A stretch of DNA of 64,000 bases from Pseudaminobacter soli (ex Zhang et al. 2022) (GCF_014595955.1 NZ_JABVCF010000007.1:124001-188000); one strand, 5' to 3'. Counted from the first letter of the stretch, positions 26,158 through 34,939 are shown. Translations and numbers: made by a program. The notes: generated by a model not told the origin, from the letters alone.

Positions 26158-26880
26158 TTGGACCTTGCGGCCGAGCACGTCACCGTGCGCTTTGGCGGAC
26201 TGGTGGCGATCGACGACGTGTCGATCGCCATCTCGCCGGGCGAGGTGCTTGGCCTGATCGGTCCCAACGGCGCCGGCAAGACCACTCTCGTGAATGTGCT
26301 CGCAGGATTCCAGGCCATCGCCAGGGGATCGCTCAGACTGGGCGAGAGATCCATGGCTGGGTCGCCGGCAAGCAGCTTCGCGAGAAGCGGCATCGTGCGC
26401 AGCTTTCAGTCCGTGCGCCTGTTCAGGGGAATGACGCTCTCGGAAAACGTCGAGGTCGGCTTCGTCAGCCGCGGATCGGGACGGCAGCAGGCCCGGGAGA
26501 GGGCGCTCTCCCTGCTGAAGGAACTCAACCTCCACCACAAGGCCCACCATCCTGCCAATGCACTGAGCTACGGCGAGGAACGAAGAGCCGGACTGGCGCG
26601 GGCGCTCGCACTCGAGCCGCGGTTCCTGCTGCTCGACGAGCCGGCGGCGGGTTTGGCCGCTGCGGAAGCGGAGGAACTGCGCCAGACGATCCTTGCCTTG
26701 CGGGATCGTTATGGCTGCGGGATCCTGGTCATAGAACACAACATGGCGCTGGTGATGAGCCTCTGCGATCGTGTCCACGTCATCGGCAGCGGCAAGACCA
26801 TCGCGATCGGCACGCCCGAGGCCGTGAGGGCCGACCAGGCCGTCCGTGCCGCATATCTGGGCGGGAAGGAACTCGGATGA
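26158..26880 (+). CDS. Liv-type ABC transporter ATP-binding protein (LivG), TTG start
   Basis: The 240-residue ATPase has Walker A GPNGAGKTT, signature LSYGEERR, Walker B LLLDEPAAGLA and the switch histidine in VIEHNM. No ATG or GTG lies near the family N terminus (DLAAEHVTVRFGG). The TTG at 26158-26160 has AGGGAGGG seven bases upstream and gives the expected length, so I take it as the start. The stop overlaps the ATG of livF. Confidence 0.88.
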   Translation: MDLAAEHVTVRFGGLVAIDDVSIAISPGEVLGLIGPNGAGKTTLVNVLAGFQAIARGSLRLGERSMAGSPASSFARSGIVRSFQSVRLFRGMTLSENVEVGFVSRGSGRQQARERALSLLKELNLHHKAHHPANALSYGEERRAGLARALALEPRFLLLDEPAAGLAAAEAEELRQTILALRDRYGCGILVIEHNMALVMSLCDRVHVIGSGKTIAIGTPEAVRADQAVRAAYLGGKELG

Positions 26881-27653
26881 TCGGGGCAGGCCCAGTCTTG
26901 GAGGCCAAACCCGACCGCCGTGCCCTCGTCAGCGTGCAGGGACTGGTCGTTCGTTACGGTCCGATTACGGCATTGCGGGGCGTCGATCTCGAAATCGGCG
27001 CGGGCGAATGCGTCGCGATCATCGGTCCGAATGGGGCTGGGAAGACCTCCCTCGTCTCGGCGATCGCCGGCCTCGTGCGGCCTGCCGCTGGCAAGGTCGT
27101 GCTTGACGGTCTGGACGTTGCCCGTATCGGCCTTGCCGACGTCGTGCGGTCAGGCGTGGCGCTGGTTCCTGAGGGGCGCAACATCTTCGGCAGCCTGACC
27201 GTGGCTGAGAACCTGAGACTGGGCGCCACGCCGCGCAAGGACGACCGCATCGCGCCGGACATCGACGAGATTTTCCAGCGCTTTCCCATACTTGGCCAGA
27301 GGCGCAGCCAACACGCCGGCCAGCTCTCCGGCGGCGAACAGCAGATGCTTGCGATCGCCCGCGCCATGCTCTCGCGTCCGAGACTGCTCATGCTCGACGA
27401 GCCGTCGCTCGGGCTCGCGCCGATGGTCGTCGACGGGGTCTACGAACTTCTCGCCGACATCAAGCAGCAGGGCGTCGCCCTGCTCGTGGTCGAGCAGAAC
27501 GCCACGCGCGCTTTCGGACTGGCCGACCGCGTCTCGATATTCGGCCATGGAGCCATCCAGCTTTCCGGTGCGCCTGACGCGATAGCAGCCGACACGAATT
27601 TCGACGCAGCCTATTTTGGGGCAGCCTATGCCGACCGCGGAGCGCCGGCATGA
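26877..27653 (+). CDS. Liv-type ABC transporter ATP-binding protein (LivF)
   Basis: The 258-residue ATPase has Walker A GPNGAGKTS, signature LSGGEQQM and Walker B LLMLDEPSLGLAP, with VVEQNA at the switch, as in most LivF proteins. About 15 extra residues precede the domain. The start overlaps livG and the end overlaps livH by four bases each (ATGA), so the block is translationally coupled. Confidence 0.92.
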   Translation: MIGAGPVLEAKPDRRALVSVQGLVVRYGPITALRGVDLEIGAGECVAIIGPNGAGKTSLVSAIAGLVRPAAGKVVLDGLDVARIGLADVVRSGVALVPEGRNIFGSLTVAENLRLGATPRKDDRIAPDIDEIFQRFPILGQRRSQHAGQLSGGEQQMLAIARAMLSRPRLLMLDEPSLGLAPMVVDGVYELLADIKQQGVALLVVEQNATRAFGLADRVSIFGHGAIQLSGAPDAIAADTNFDAAYFGAAYADRGAPA

Positions 27654-28537
27654 TCGAGCGGGTGCTGCAAACCTTGGTCGATGTCGTCAGCGTCGGCGGC
27701 CTCTATGCACTCACTGCGCTGGGGATCGGGTTGATCTTCGGCGTGATGCGGCTGATCAATTTCGCGCACGCGCAACTGATCATGATGGCCGGCTATGCGA
27801 TCCTGGTCCTCTTCAGCCAATCCGTGCCGCTCGCCATCGCTGCAGCGGCGGTTGTCGCCATCCTGCTGGCGCTCGGCACCGAAAGAGTGGTGTTCCGTCC
27901 GCTGCGGGACGCTGATCCCGCGACACTGCTGATCGCCTCCTTCGCGCTCAGCTTCTTCATCGAAAAGACCATGATCATGCTCGTCGGATCGAGGCCCAAG
28001 GGCGTCGACTTCCTTCCGGAGCTCGCGCGGCAGATCGAGGTCGCAGGCGTGAGGCTGCAATTGCTGCAGATCGTGACGATCGCCGTCAGTGGCGCGCTCC
28101 TCATCGCGACGACCTGGTTCCTGCGGTCGACCAAGCTCGGGCTTGAAATGCGGGCGGCGGCCGAGAACTTCCGCATGGCGCAGGTGCTGGGCGTCCGTGC
28201 CAACCGCGTCATTGCCGTCGCGTTCGCAATGAGCGGCATCCTTGCGGCCGCCGTCGCCTGCCTGTTCGTCGCGCAGACAGGCCTGGTCCAGCCGCGCATG
28301 GGCCTGCAACTCGTCGTCATCGCCTTTGTCGGCAGCGTGATCGGCGGGCTGGGCAGCTTGCCGGGCGCAGCACTGGGAGGATTTCTCGTCGGCGCCGCGA
28401 CGATACTCCTGCAGACGCTCTTGCCTGCCGAGCTTCGCGTGTTCCGCGAGGTCTTCCTGTTCGTCGCGGTGGCGCTGGTCCTGCTGCTGAGGCCTCAGGG
28501 CCTCATCCCGGCTCCCGGTCTAAAAGCGCGGGTGTGA
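27650..28537 (+). CDS. Liv-type ABC transporter permease (LivH)
   Basis: The 295-residue membrane protein has GGLYALTALGIGLIFGVMRL near the N terminus and the inner loop MRAAAENFRMAQVLGVRANR. FVGSVIGGLGSLPGAALGG lies near the end, and all are LivH signatures. It pairs with LivM, whose start overlaps its stop. Confidence 0.93.
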   Translation: MIERVLQTLVDVVSVGGLYALTALGIGLIFGVMRLINFAHAQLIMMAGYAILVLFSQSVPLAIAAAAVVAILLALGTERVVFRPLRDADPATLLIASFALSFFIEKTMIMLVGSRPKGVDFLPELARQIEVAGVRLQLLQIVTIAVSGALLIATTWFLRSTKLGLEMRAAAENFRMAQVLGVRANRVIAVAFAMSGILAAAVACLFVAQTGLVQPRMGLQLVVIAFVGSVIGGLGSLPGAALGGFLVGAATILLQTLLPAELRVFREVFLFVAVALVLLLRPQGLIPAPGLKARV

Positions 28538-29613
28538 TGATGGCGGTTCCGAAAGGCCGGGATGAAGGAAGGGTCGCGCGTCTGGCGCCGCTGCTGATGC
28601 TGGTCGCGGTCGTGCTCCTGGTTGCGGGCGCGGCCGAACTCGCGCCGGCTGTCGTGCAGCGCCGCATTACCCAGGGCCTCATCAATCTGGTCGCCGTCGT
28701 CGGCCTCTACGTGTTCGTCGGCAATTCGGGTGTGCTGTCCTTCGGCAACGTCGCCTTCATGGGGATCGGCGCTTACGTCTCGGCCCTCCTGACCATGGCC
28801 CCGGCGGCCAAGGGCGTCTTCCTTCCCGACCTGCCGCCATTCCTAGCGGCTGCCGAACTGCCGGTTGCCGCCGGCGCATTTGCCGGAGGTGCGGCGGCCG
28901 CCCTCGTCGGAGCTGTCGCCGGCTTCCCGCTGATGCGGCTATCGGGCATTTCCGCCAGCATCGCGACCTTTGCGATCCTGGTAGTAAGCTACGTCGTGCT
29001 CGGCAACTGGACGTCGGTCACCGGCGGCCAGAACTCGCTGATGGGACTGCCGATCTATGTTGGGATCTGGACGGCCACGGTCTGGGCCGTGGTCGCGATC
29101 GTCATCGCCTTCTTCCACCAGGAATCGCGATCGGGCCTGCTGCTGCGGGCCTCGCGAGAGGATGAGGTTGCCGCGGCGGCCAGCGGTGTCAACGTGGTCT
29201 GGAACCGCTTCCTCGCCTTCGTGATCAGCGCCTTCCTGTCGGGCATCGCCGGCGTGCTCCTGGCGCACTTTCTTGGTACCGTCCGGGTCGAGACCTTCTA
29301 TCTGGACCTTACCTTCCTGATCATCGCCATGCTTGTCATCGGCGGCACCGGCAGCCTGACCGGCGCCGTCAGCGGAGCGCTGGTCATCACCGCGCTGACT
29401 GAGTTGCTGCGCCAGATCGAGGTCGGTGTCCCGATCGGCACGACAGTCATCGCGGCGCCTGCCGGGCTCGGGGACGCCGTCCTCGCGCTTCTCATGCTCG
29501 CTATCATCCTCTTCAGGCCGAAAGGCATTTCGGGCGGGCGCGAACTCGCCTGGGCACGTGGACCCAAAGAGCTGAAACTCTCGCAACCGGCCGCCGACGG
29601 CCACAACTCCTGA
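28534..29613 (+). CDS. Liv-type ABC transporter permease (LivM)
   Basis: The 359-residue LivM homologue has FVGNSGVLSFGNVAFMGIGA in its first segments, RLSGISASIATFAILVV, the coupling segment ASREDEVAAAASGVNV and FRPKGISGGREL at the end. The first 20 residues contain three consecutive methionine codons, so the exact start may be one or two codons later. It completes the second importer. Confidence 0.92.
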   Translation: MMMAVPKGRDEGRVARLAPLLMLVAVVLLVAGAAELAPAVVQRRITQGLINLVAVVGLYVFVGNSGVLSFGNVAFMGIGAYVSALLTMAPAAKGVFLPDLPPFLAAAELPVAAGAFAGGAAAALVGAVAGFPLMRLSGISASIATFAILVVSYVVLGNWTSVTGGQNSLMGLPIYVGIWTATVWAVVAIVIAFFHQESRSGLLLRASREDEVAAAASGVNVVWNRFLAFVISAFLSGIAGVLLAHFLGTVRVETFYLDLTFLIIAMLVIGGTGSLTGAVSGALVITALTELLRQIEVGVPIGTTVIAAPAGLGDAVLALLMLAIILFRPKGISGGRELAWARGPKELKLSQPAADGHNS

Positions 29614-29626
29614 CCCGGGGAACCGC

Positions 29627-30520
29627 ATGAACGACAATTCCAGCCCGCCCGCACCGATGGTCGACCCGTCAGCGATGTCCGAGGTCGCCAAGGGTGTCTA
29701 CGTCATCTCCGACCGCCGCGTCCCTCTGGTCCCCAACATCGGGATCGTCACGGGAGACGAGGCGGTGCTGGTCGTCGACACCGGCATGGGACCAGAGAAC
29801 GGGCGCCGAGTCTATGAAGCCGCGGTGCGAATTGCCGCTGGCCGCCGCCTTATCCTGACGCTGACGCATTTCCACCCCGAGCACGGCTTCGGTGCGCAGG
29901 AATTCAAGGGCAGGGCCACCATCCTCTACAACACGGCGCAGCGCGACGAACTCGCGGCCAAGGGAGAGGCCTATCTCAGCATGTTCCGGACGTTCGGGCC
30001 GGGTGTGGCGGCTGCACTGGAGGACATTGTTCTGGTCGATCCCGACGAAACCTATGCGGAGGCGACGAAGCGGCTGGACCTCGGCGGCCGCGTCGTCGAA
30101 TTGAGCACCTTCGGGCTCGCGCATACGCGCGGCGATCAGGTGGTGACGGTGCCCGACGCCAAAGTGGTATTCACCGGCGATCTCGCCGAGGAGCGCATCT
30201 TTCCCATCTTCCCCTGGTTTCCGCCTGGCGATGCCGACCTGGACGCCGACAACTGGGCGCGGGTGCTTGAGGATCTAGAAGCGACAAGGCCCGCGATCGT
30301 CGTTCCGGGACACGGCTCCGTCGGAGGGGCAGAGATCCTGCATCAGGTGCGTTATTATATTCTCGATCTGAAGACGCGGGTCGCGGAACGCACGGCTGCC
30401 GGCGAGAGCGTGGACAAGATTCTCGCCACGCTCGCCCCGCAGGTACGGGCGGAGCACCCGGACTGGGATTCGCCGGAGTGGATCGATTTCGCGATCAGGT
30501 ACTTTGCGGACAAGGGCTGA
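29627..30520 (+). CDS. metallo-beta-lactamase-fold hydrolase
   Basis: The 297-residue protein has the MBL fold. The metal motif THFHPEHGFG (His81, His83, His86) has glutamate at the place where most relatives have aspartate. It continues with a histidine in GLAHTRGDQ, an aspartate in FTGDLAEE and a final histidine in VVPGHGSVG. MBL proteins are zinc- or iron-dependent hydrolases of esters, lactones, thioesters or amides. It starts 13 bases after livM and is part of the transport operon, so it probably acts on the imported compound. No signal peptide is seen, so it should be cytoplasmic. The substrate cannot be named. Confidence 0.85.
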   Translation: MNDNSSPPAPMVDPSAMSEVAKGVYVISDRRVPLVPNIGIVTGDEAVLVVDTGMGPENGRRVYEAAVRIAAGRRLILTLTHFHPEHGFGAQEFKGRATILYNTAQRDELAAKGEAYLSMFRTFGPGVAAALEDIVLVDPDETYAEATKRLDLGGRVVELSTFGLAHTRGDQVVTVPDAKVVFTGDLAEERIFPIFPWFPPGDADLDADNWARVLEDLEATRPAIVVPGHGSVGGAEILHQVRYYILDLKTRVAERTAAGESVDKILATLAPQVRAEHPDWDSPEWIDFAIRYFADKG

Positions 30521-30524
30521 GCGC

Positions 30525-31097
30525 ATGGCGAGGGCGCTCATCGCGCTTCACTTCCAGAACGACATCTGTCACCCGGACGGGCGCGTTCCATTCGCGGTCG
30601 ACCGCTCGTCGGGCGATGCGGACAGCTTCCTGAGCCGCTGCCGGGACACGATCGCCAAGGCGCGCGCAAGCGGGTGGATGATCGTGCATGTCCATATCGC
30701 GTTTGCGCCGGACTATTCGGACCTGCCCCGGAACTGCTCGCTTTTTCGTGCGGTCGAGACCCTGGGGGCGGTAAAGGAAGGTTCCTGGGGCGCCGCCGCC
30801 ATGGAGGGTTTCGAGCCGGTGCGCGACGACGTCCTGCTTACGCACCGCTGGAACAATGCATTTCAGGGGACCGGGCTCGAAAGGATGCTGGAGGAGCGGG
30901 GAATTCGCGAGGTGGCGGTGATGGGGCTGGCCACGCAGTATTCAGTGGAACATACGGTGCGCCATGCAGCCGACCTCGGCTATGCCGTCACCATGCTGCG
31001 GGATTGCTGCGGTTCCGCCAATCCAAAGGCCGCGGAGGCATCCTTTGCGGCCATGGCGATGCTGGCGGATGTCGTCGATTCGAGCGAGGCCGTGTAG
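30525..31097 (+). CDS. isochorismatase-like protein with apparently lost catalytic triad
   Basis: The 190-residue protein follows the isochorismatase/cysteine hydrolase fold throughout (ALIALHFQNDIC, ASGWMIVHVHIAF, NAFQGTGLERML, GLATQYSVEHTVRHAADLGY). In active cysteine hydrolases the triad is Asp in the first strand, Lys before the aF.gT segment, and Cys in the GxxTxxCVxxT segment. Here these places read His9, His107 or Thr106, and Ser140, so none of the three is kept. The protein may have another chemistry, as isochorismatases proper also lack the cysteine, or it may be a binding partner. It follows the MBL gene by four bases and ends the second Liv operon. The start is the ATG at 30525. 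Confidence 0.8.
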   Translation: MARALIALHFQNDICHPDGRVPFAVDRSSGDADSFLSRCRDTIAKARASGWMIVHVHIAFAPDYSDLPRNCSLFRAVETLGAVKEGSWGAAAMEGFEPVRDDVLLTHRWNNAFQGTGLERMLEERGIREVAVMGLATQYSVEHTVRHAADLGYAVTMLRDCCGSANPKAAEASFAAMAMLADVVDSSEAV

Positions 31098-31114
31098 CCG
31101 GCGCGAGCCGCCCG

Positions 31115-31756
31115 TCAGGACCGAAGTGGAACAAGGGTCGGGGCCGACGCAGCCACGATCAGGTCGGTCATCGCCTCGATGGCGGGGTCCGCCTTGTCGC
31201 CGCGTACGCCGAGATAGGCTCCAGCGACAAAGCCGTTGAAGGACATGAAGAGGATGTGGGCGAGGCTCACATAATCCACGCGCCGGCTGGCCCTCGGCGC
31301 CGCCTCTCGCAGCATGCCGGCGACCCGCTGCTCGCACCATTCGAGCAGGTCGCCATTGTAATGATCCGCCTTGGTGACCGTTGAGACGGCCTGCATCAGG
31401 TTGTTGGCGAAGAAATTCGACTCGTTGGGGATTTCGACCCAGAGCGTGTCCACGATCCGGCGCACCTTGTTGCGATGGCCGTCGACCGCCTTCAGCTCCC
31501 TGTCAAGCCGATCGAGCCGTTCCATCAGCCATGGGCTGAAGATCGTATAGAAGAGATCGAGCTTGGAGCCGAAGTAGATGTAGATGCCCGACGACGCCAC
31601 GCCGGCGGTCTGGCCGATCTCGCTGATCGAGGTGCCGACATAGCCCTTCTCTTCAAAGAGCCGAGCTGCCGCTTCTAGAATCGCGTCCCGGACCTCCGCC
31701 TTCTTCACCTGAACCATGGATGCATCCGTCGAGTGGATTCGTGGTGCTCGCTCCAT
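31115..31756 (-). CDS. TetR-family transcriptional regulator
   Basis: The 213-residue regulator has the TetR helix-turn-helix at the N terminus (DAILEAAARLFEEKGYVGTS, ISEIGQTAGVASSGIYIYF) and a helical ligand domain. It is convergent with the second Liv operon, 17 bases away, and may control that operon or the SDR gene upstream. The ATG at 31756 gives the length quoted. An ATG at 31717 would give a shorter arm before the helix-turn-helix and is about as likely. Confidence 0.85.
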   Translation of the reverse strand: MERAPRIHSTDASMVQVKKAEVRDAILEAAARLFEEKGYVGTSISEIGQTAGVASSGIYIYFGSKLDLFYTIFSPWLMERLDRLDRELKAVDGHRNKVRRIVDTLWVEIPNESNFFANNLMQAVSTVTKADHYNGDLLEWCEQRVAGMLREAAPRASRRVDYVSLAHILFMSFNGFVAGAYLGVRGDKADPAIEAMTDLIVAASAPTLVPLRS

Positions 31757-31885
31757 CTCCGTATCGCCGAACTATTCGCCACATGCAACGCACAGCGCCC
31801 GACGCAGCACGGAAGACGAGACAACAGCAAAAGCCACGGGGCGGTCGCTCAGTGCTGAAGGCGAATTAAAACGATCGTGAGTCCA

Positions 31886-32794
31886 TCACGAAGCGCTGCG
31901 TCGACGCTGAAATCGGGACGCCCCGCAACATTTCCTAAACTTCTTGCCAGAGCCGCAGGGGCACGGGTCGCCACCCTTGAGTTGCAGCCGCCCGACCAGC
32001 GGCAGCATGGCGGCGGAAGGGATCAGCGATGCGGCGAGCGTCGTCAGCTTGGCCGAGATTCCCGGGACGATCAGCCGCTTGCCGGACTTGAAGCCGCGCC
32101 ATGCCTGCTCGGCCACGTCATCGGCATCGAGTTCGGGCAGGATCCTGAAGAGCCCCGCCGTGCCCGCCCCCGCGCGGTCCAGAAACCGGGTGCGCACGGG
32201 CCCGGGGGCGACGCAGGTGACAGTCACGCCGCTCGGCGCCAGTTCCTGGTGCAGCGCCAGCGAAAAGGAGCGCACGAACGCCTTGCTGGCGTAGTAGAGC
32301 GCCATGTACGGCCCGGGCAGCGCGCCTGCCACGGAACTCAGGTTGATGACTCCGCCGCGCCTGCGCGCTGCCATTCCCGAAATGAGGCGCAGCGTCAGAT
32401 CGGTGAGCGCGCGGATGTTGAGGTCGACGATGCCGAGTTGATCCTCGATCGGAAGCGTCGCGGCCGCGCCTCTCAGGCCATAGCCGGCGCTGTTGACGAG
32501 AACGTCGCAAAAGAGGCCGTGTGCGGCCACGAAGTCTTCGATTTTCTGCGGTGCATCGATTAAAGAAAGATCGAGCTCGAGCACGAACGGCTCGCCGCCG
32601 GCCTTGCGTACCTCCGCGGCCGCAGCGCTCAACCCCTCGGGCGACCGTCCTATGAGGACGATGGGGCCGCCTTCGCGCGCGATGACCTGTGCGAGCGCCC
32701 TGCCGATGCCCGAGGACGCGCCGGTTACGACCGTGGCAGGCCGAGTTGGTGGCCTGGAACTGGCGTCTCGGGATTGAAGCGGTTCATCTCTCAC
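31886..32794 (-). CDS. short-chain dehydrogenase with C-terminal SEC-C zinc motif
   Basis: The 302-residue protein is a classical SDR: TGASSGIG at 24-31 (NAD(P) binding), NSAGYG at 101-106, catalytic Ser in NLSSVAG (151-157) and Tyr167-x3-Lys171. From about residue 276 it ends in DPCPCGSGKKFRKCCG, the SEC-C motif (Cys278, Cys280, Cys289, Cys290). In SecA this motif binds zinc and contacts SecB and ribosomes. The SDR part resembles enzymes that reduce acyl or keto groups. The tail could tether the enzyme to another protein or to nucleic acid. The reading frame shows no break at the junction. Confidence 0.85.
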   Translation of the reverse strand: MRDEPLQSRDASSRPPTRPATVVTGASSGIGRALAQVIAREGGPIVLIGRSPEGLSAAAAEVRKAGGEPFVLELDLSLIDAPQKIEDFVAAHGLFCDVLVNSAGYGLRGAAATLPIEDQLGIVDLNIRALTDLTLRLISGMAARRRGGVINLSSVAGALPGPYMALYYASKAFVRSFSLALHQELAPSGVTVTCVAPGPVRTRFLDRAGAGTAGLFRILPELDADDVAEQAWRGFKSGKRLIVPGISAKLTTLAASLIPSAAMLPLVGRLQLKGGDPCPCGSGKKFRKCCGASRFQRRRSAS

Positions 32795-32879
32795 GGGCGA
32801 TTTCCGGGCGGCGACGGTTGGACATGAACCTGGTGGAGCGATTGGCCAAGCCAGTCAAGAAATGGCCGGTGAGAAGAGG

Positions 32880-33653
32880 CTAGAGCCGCCGCGCCGCTTC
32901 GGCACGGGCGGCCTGGGCGAGGCTGCGTAACTCCTCGGCCACCTCGCCGTTCAGGATGTCCTCAAAGCGGCCCAGCGCCCGCGCGACATTGGCGCCGTCC
33001 ATGACCCGGTGATCGTAGAGGATGCGGACGTTCACGTAACCGTCCTCGTCCATCGGGCCGTAATTGAGGAGGGTGGTGAGCGGCGTGAGCGGATTGAGCG
33101 ATTCCGCGCCAAGCGCCGAGTAGACGGAGAACTGGAACGTGCCAAAATAGTTCGCCCGCTGCCGTCCGATGTTGAGGCCGAGCCACATCATCACGCGCCT
33201 GAGCGGCGCCGGCAGGCGGGCTGTCTTCAGAGCGCGGCGGAACTCCTTCACCTCCATTACCGGCCGCGAGCGCATCTTTTCGACCCAGGCCGACAGCTCG
33301 GGGATGGAGTGTTCTTCCGGCCCCTTGATGAGCCCGAGCATCACGGCCTGCTCCCCCTCGTGCTCGCGCTCGAAGGCGATCGAGCCGACGCTCTGCGGAT
33401 ATTCGTAGAGTTGCGGCCGCGGCAGTTTCACCCAGGCGCGCCGGAGTTCCGGGGTGGCGGCGGAGAGGAGCCCGTATCCCTTGAGGAAAAGTACCGTCCA
33501 GGAAGGCCGCGGGTGCAGGGCCGCCCGGGCGCGGATCAGGGGACCGAGGTTCATCCGGCGCTGCACGGTGACCCTCGGAATCCCGATCGAAAAGTGCATC
33601 AGGTCGCTGACGAGGCGCCGGGGCGCCGAGAGCTTCAGAGGTCGGCCTCGCAT
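32880..33653 (-). CDS. stand-alone 2-oxoacid dehydrogenase E2-like acyltransferase
   Basis: The 257-residue protein resembles the catalytic domain of dihydrolipoamide acyltransferases. The most telling part is ILYDHRVMDGANVARAL, where His215 and Asp219 match the catalytic HxxxDG motif. There is no lipoyl domain and no E1/E3-binding domain, and no E1 or E3 gene lies nearby. It therefore probably transfers acyl groups by the same chloramphenicol-acetyltransferase fold but on another substrate. It lies downstream of the ICMT-like gene on the same strand, only about 10 bases apart, and the two may be cotranscribed. Confidence 0.75.
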   Translation of the reverse strand: MRGRPLKLSAPRRLVSDLMHFSIGIPRVTVQRRMNLGPLIRARAALHPRPSWTVLFLKGYGLLSAATPELRRAWVKLPRPQLYEYPQSVGSIAFEREHEGEQAVMLGLIKGPEEHSIPELSAWVEKMRSRPVMEVKEFRRALKTARLPAPLRRVMMWLGLNIGRQRANYFGTFQFSVYSALGAESLNPLTPLTTLLNYGPMDEDGYVNVRILYDHRVMDGANVARALGRFEDILNGEVAEELRSLAQAARAEAARRL

Positions 33654-33663
33654 GCTTCAGCCT

Positions 33664-34257
33664 TCAATAGATGTAGGGGATCAGGCGCTTCGTTCGTCCC
33701 ATGTAGGTAGTGTACTGTGGCCCGAAGGTCTCCAGCATCATCCTCTCTTCCTTCGCCACGCGCACAAAGAACAGGACGGCAAAGCCCACCAGGCCGATCG
33801 GCCCGGCGAACCAGTTCGGCAGGAGAAACAACTGGCCGAGAGCGATCAGGAAGAACGAGGTGTACATGGGGTGGCGGACCAGCGCGTAGGGCCCGCTGGA
33901 GATGAGGCGGTGCTCGTCGCGGATCTCCAGGGTGATGGACCAGTTGCGGCCGAGTTCCTTATGCGACCGGCGAAAGGTCCAAAGCCCGGCGACTACGATC
34001 GCAGCGCCGAGCACGACAGCCCACCATCTGGCCGGATAGTCGGCAGTATCGGGAAAGCCGGTGAAAACGTAGATCGCGGGCAGAACCGCCATGCCGAGCA
34101 CGGCTGACACGAGCCCGACCCTGTCGAGCAGCGAGCGACGGTCAGTGACGACGCGCACGCGCTTGGCCCGGCGCTCGAACGGGTAGCGGATGACGTACCA
34201 GGCAACGATGCCGAGCAGCCAGACGATCTTGGCGGCCAACGCTGTGGAAATGCTCAT
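33664..34257 (-). CDS. isoprenylcysteine carboxyl methyltransferase-family membrane protein
   Basis: The 197-residue protein has several membrane segments and the signature of ICMT/PEMT-like methyltransferases, GPYALVRHPMYTSFFLIALG, which holds the S-adenosylmethionine site. It ends with the family-typical EERMMLETFGPQYTTYMGRT. Bacterial members methylate unknown lipids or small molecules in the membrane. The E2-like acyltransferase gene follows, which may point to a shared membrane-lipid substrate. Confidence 0.82.
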   Translation of the reverse strand: MSISTALAAKIVWLLGIVAWYVIRYPFERRAKRVRVVTDRRSLLDRVGLVSAVLGMAVLPAIYVFTGFPDTADYPARWWAVVLGAAIVVAGLWTFRRSHKELGRNWSITLEIRDEHRLISSGPYALVRHPMYTSFFLIALGQLFLLPNWFAGPIGLVGFAVLFFVRVAKEERMMLETFGPQYTTYMGRTKRLIPYIY

Positions 34258-34336
34258 CCCCGTCTCATGACATCCTGAGGGCCAGTTCGCCCCGAATCAG
34301 TATCACCAATTCGGAGTGTATCAACTGTGTCCGGCT

Positions 34337-34939
34337 CTAGGACGCCGTGAGAACACGGCTGGGTGAAACCGAGCGGCGACCTTCGTTCATCTCCCGGAGC
34401 TTCGTGACGAACTCCTGCGGCCTGAGCTGAATCGGGGGGACGCTGTAGCCCATCGAGCGGGCGACGTCGCCGGTGAAAGCATTGCAGTTGTAGAGCGCCG
34501 CCTGCCAGAATTTCGAGTTGGCCTGCAGATCGCGGATCTTCCTGACGACCTTGTTGTACTCGGCCTGGCTGAGCATCACGCGCCAGCTTGCCGATCGGTA
34601 CGGTTCCTCGAGATCGCCGTCGCTCCAGCCGGTCTCGGCCGGGACGGGAACGAAGTGGCCGATGACATAGGGGACAGCGCTCGTGGACTTCGGGTGGAGC
34701 CCCGCCACCTCCGGATTGATCATCTGGCCCGATCCGTCGGTGCGCCCGAAGACCACGTAGGTGTGCCCGTAGCTGAGCGCATAGCGGGAACGGAACTCAA
34801 TGAAATAGTTGGAGTTTCTGCTGTCGCTAGTGGTCGACACGAATTGCGGCTTGGCCGGTGTGTCTTCGGTCTGGCACCCCGCCAGTGCAAGTCCCATGAA
34901 AACCAAAAGCAGGAGACGATGGACGCCCTTGAATGTCAT
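34337..34939 (-). CDS. lipoprotein with NlpC/P60-like (permuted papain) features
   Basis: The 200-residue product has a lipoprotein signal (lipobox ALAGC, Cys22). The mature part has YGHTYVVFGR (His59) and, about 90 residues later, ALYNCNAFTGDVARSMGY (Cys152). A histidine in a strand followed later by NC at the start of a helix is the order found in permuted papain-fold proteins (YaeF/YiiX, LRAT-like). That family link is my inference; the gene is otherwise unknown to me. The ATG at 34937-34939 gives the proper signal peptide. It lies in a run of envelope genes (small lipoprotein, L,D-transpeptidase). Confidence 0.65.
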   Translation of the reverse strand: MTFKGVHRLLLLVFMGLALAGCQTEDTPAKPQFVSTTSDSRNSNYFIEFRSRYALSYGHTYVVFGRTDGSGQMINPEVAGLHPKSTSAVPYVIGHFVPVPAETGWSDGDLEEPYRSASWRVMLSQAEYNKVVRKIRDLQANSKFWQAALYNCNAFTGDVARSMGYSVPPIQLRPQEFVTKLREMNEGRRSVSPSRVLTAS

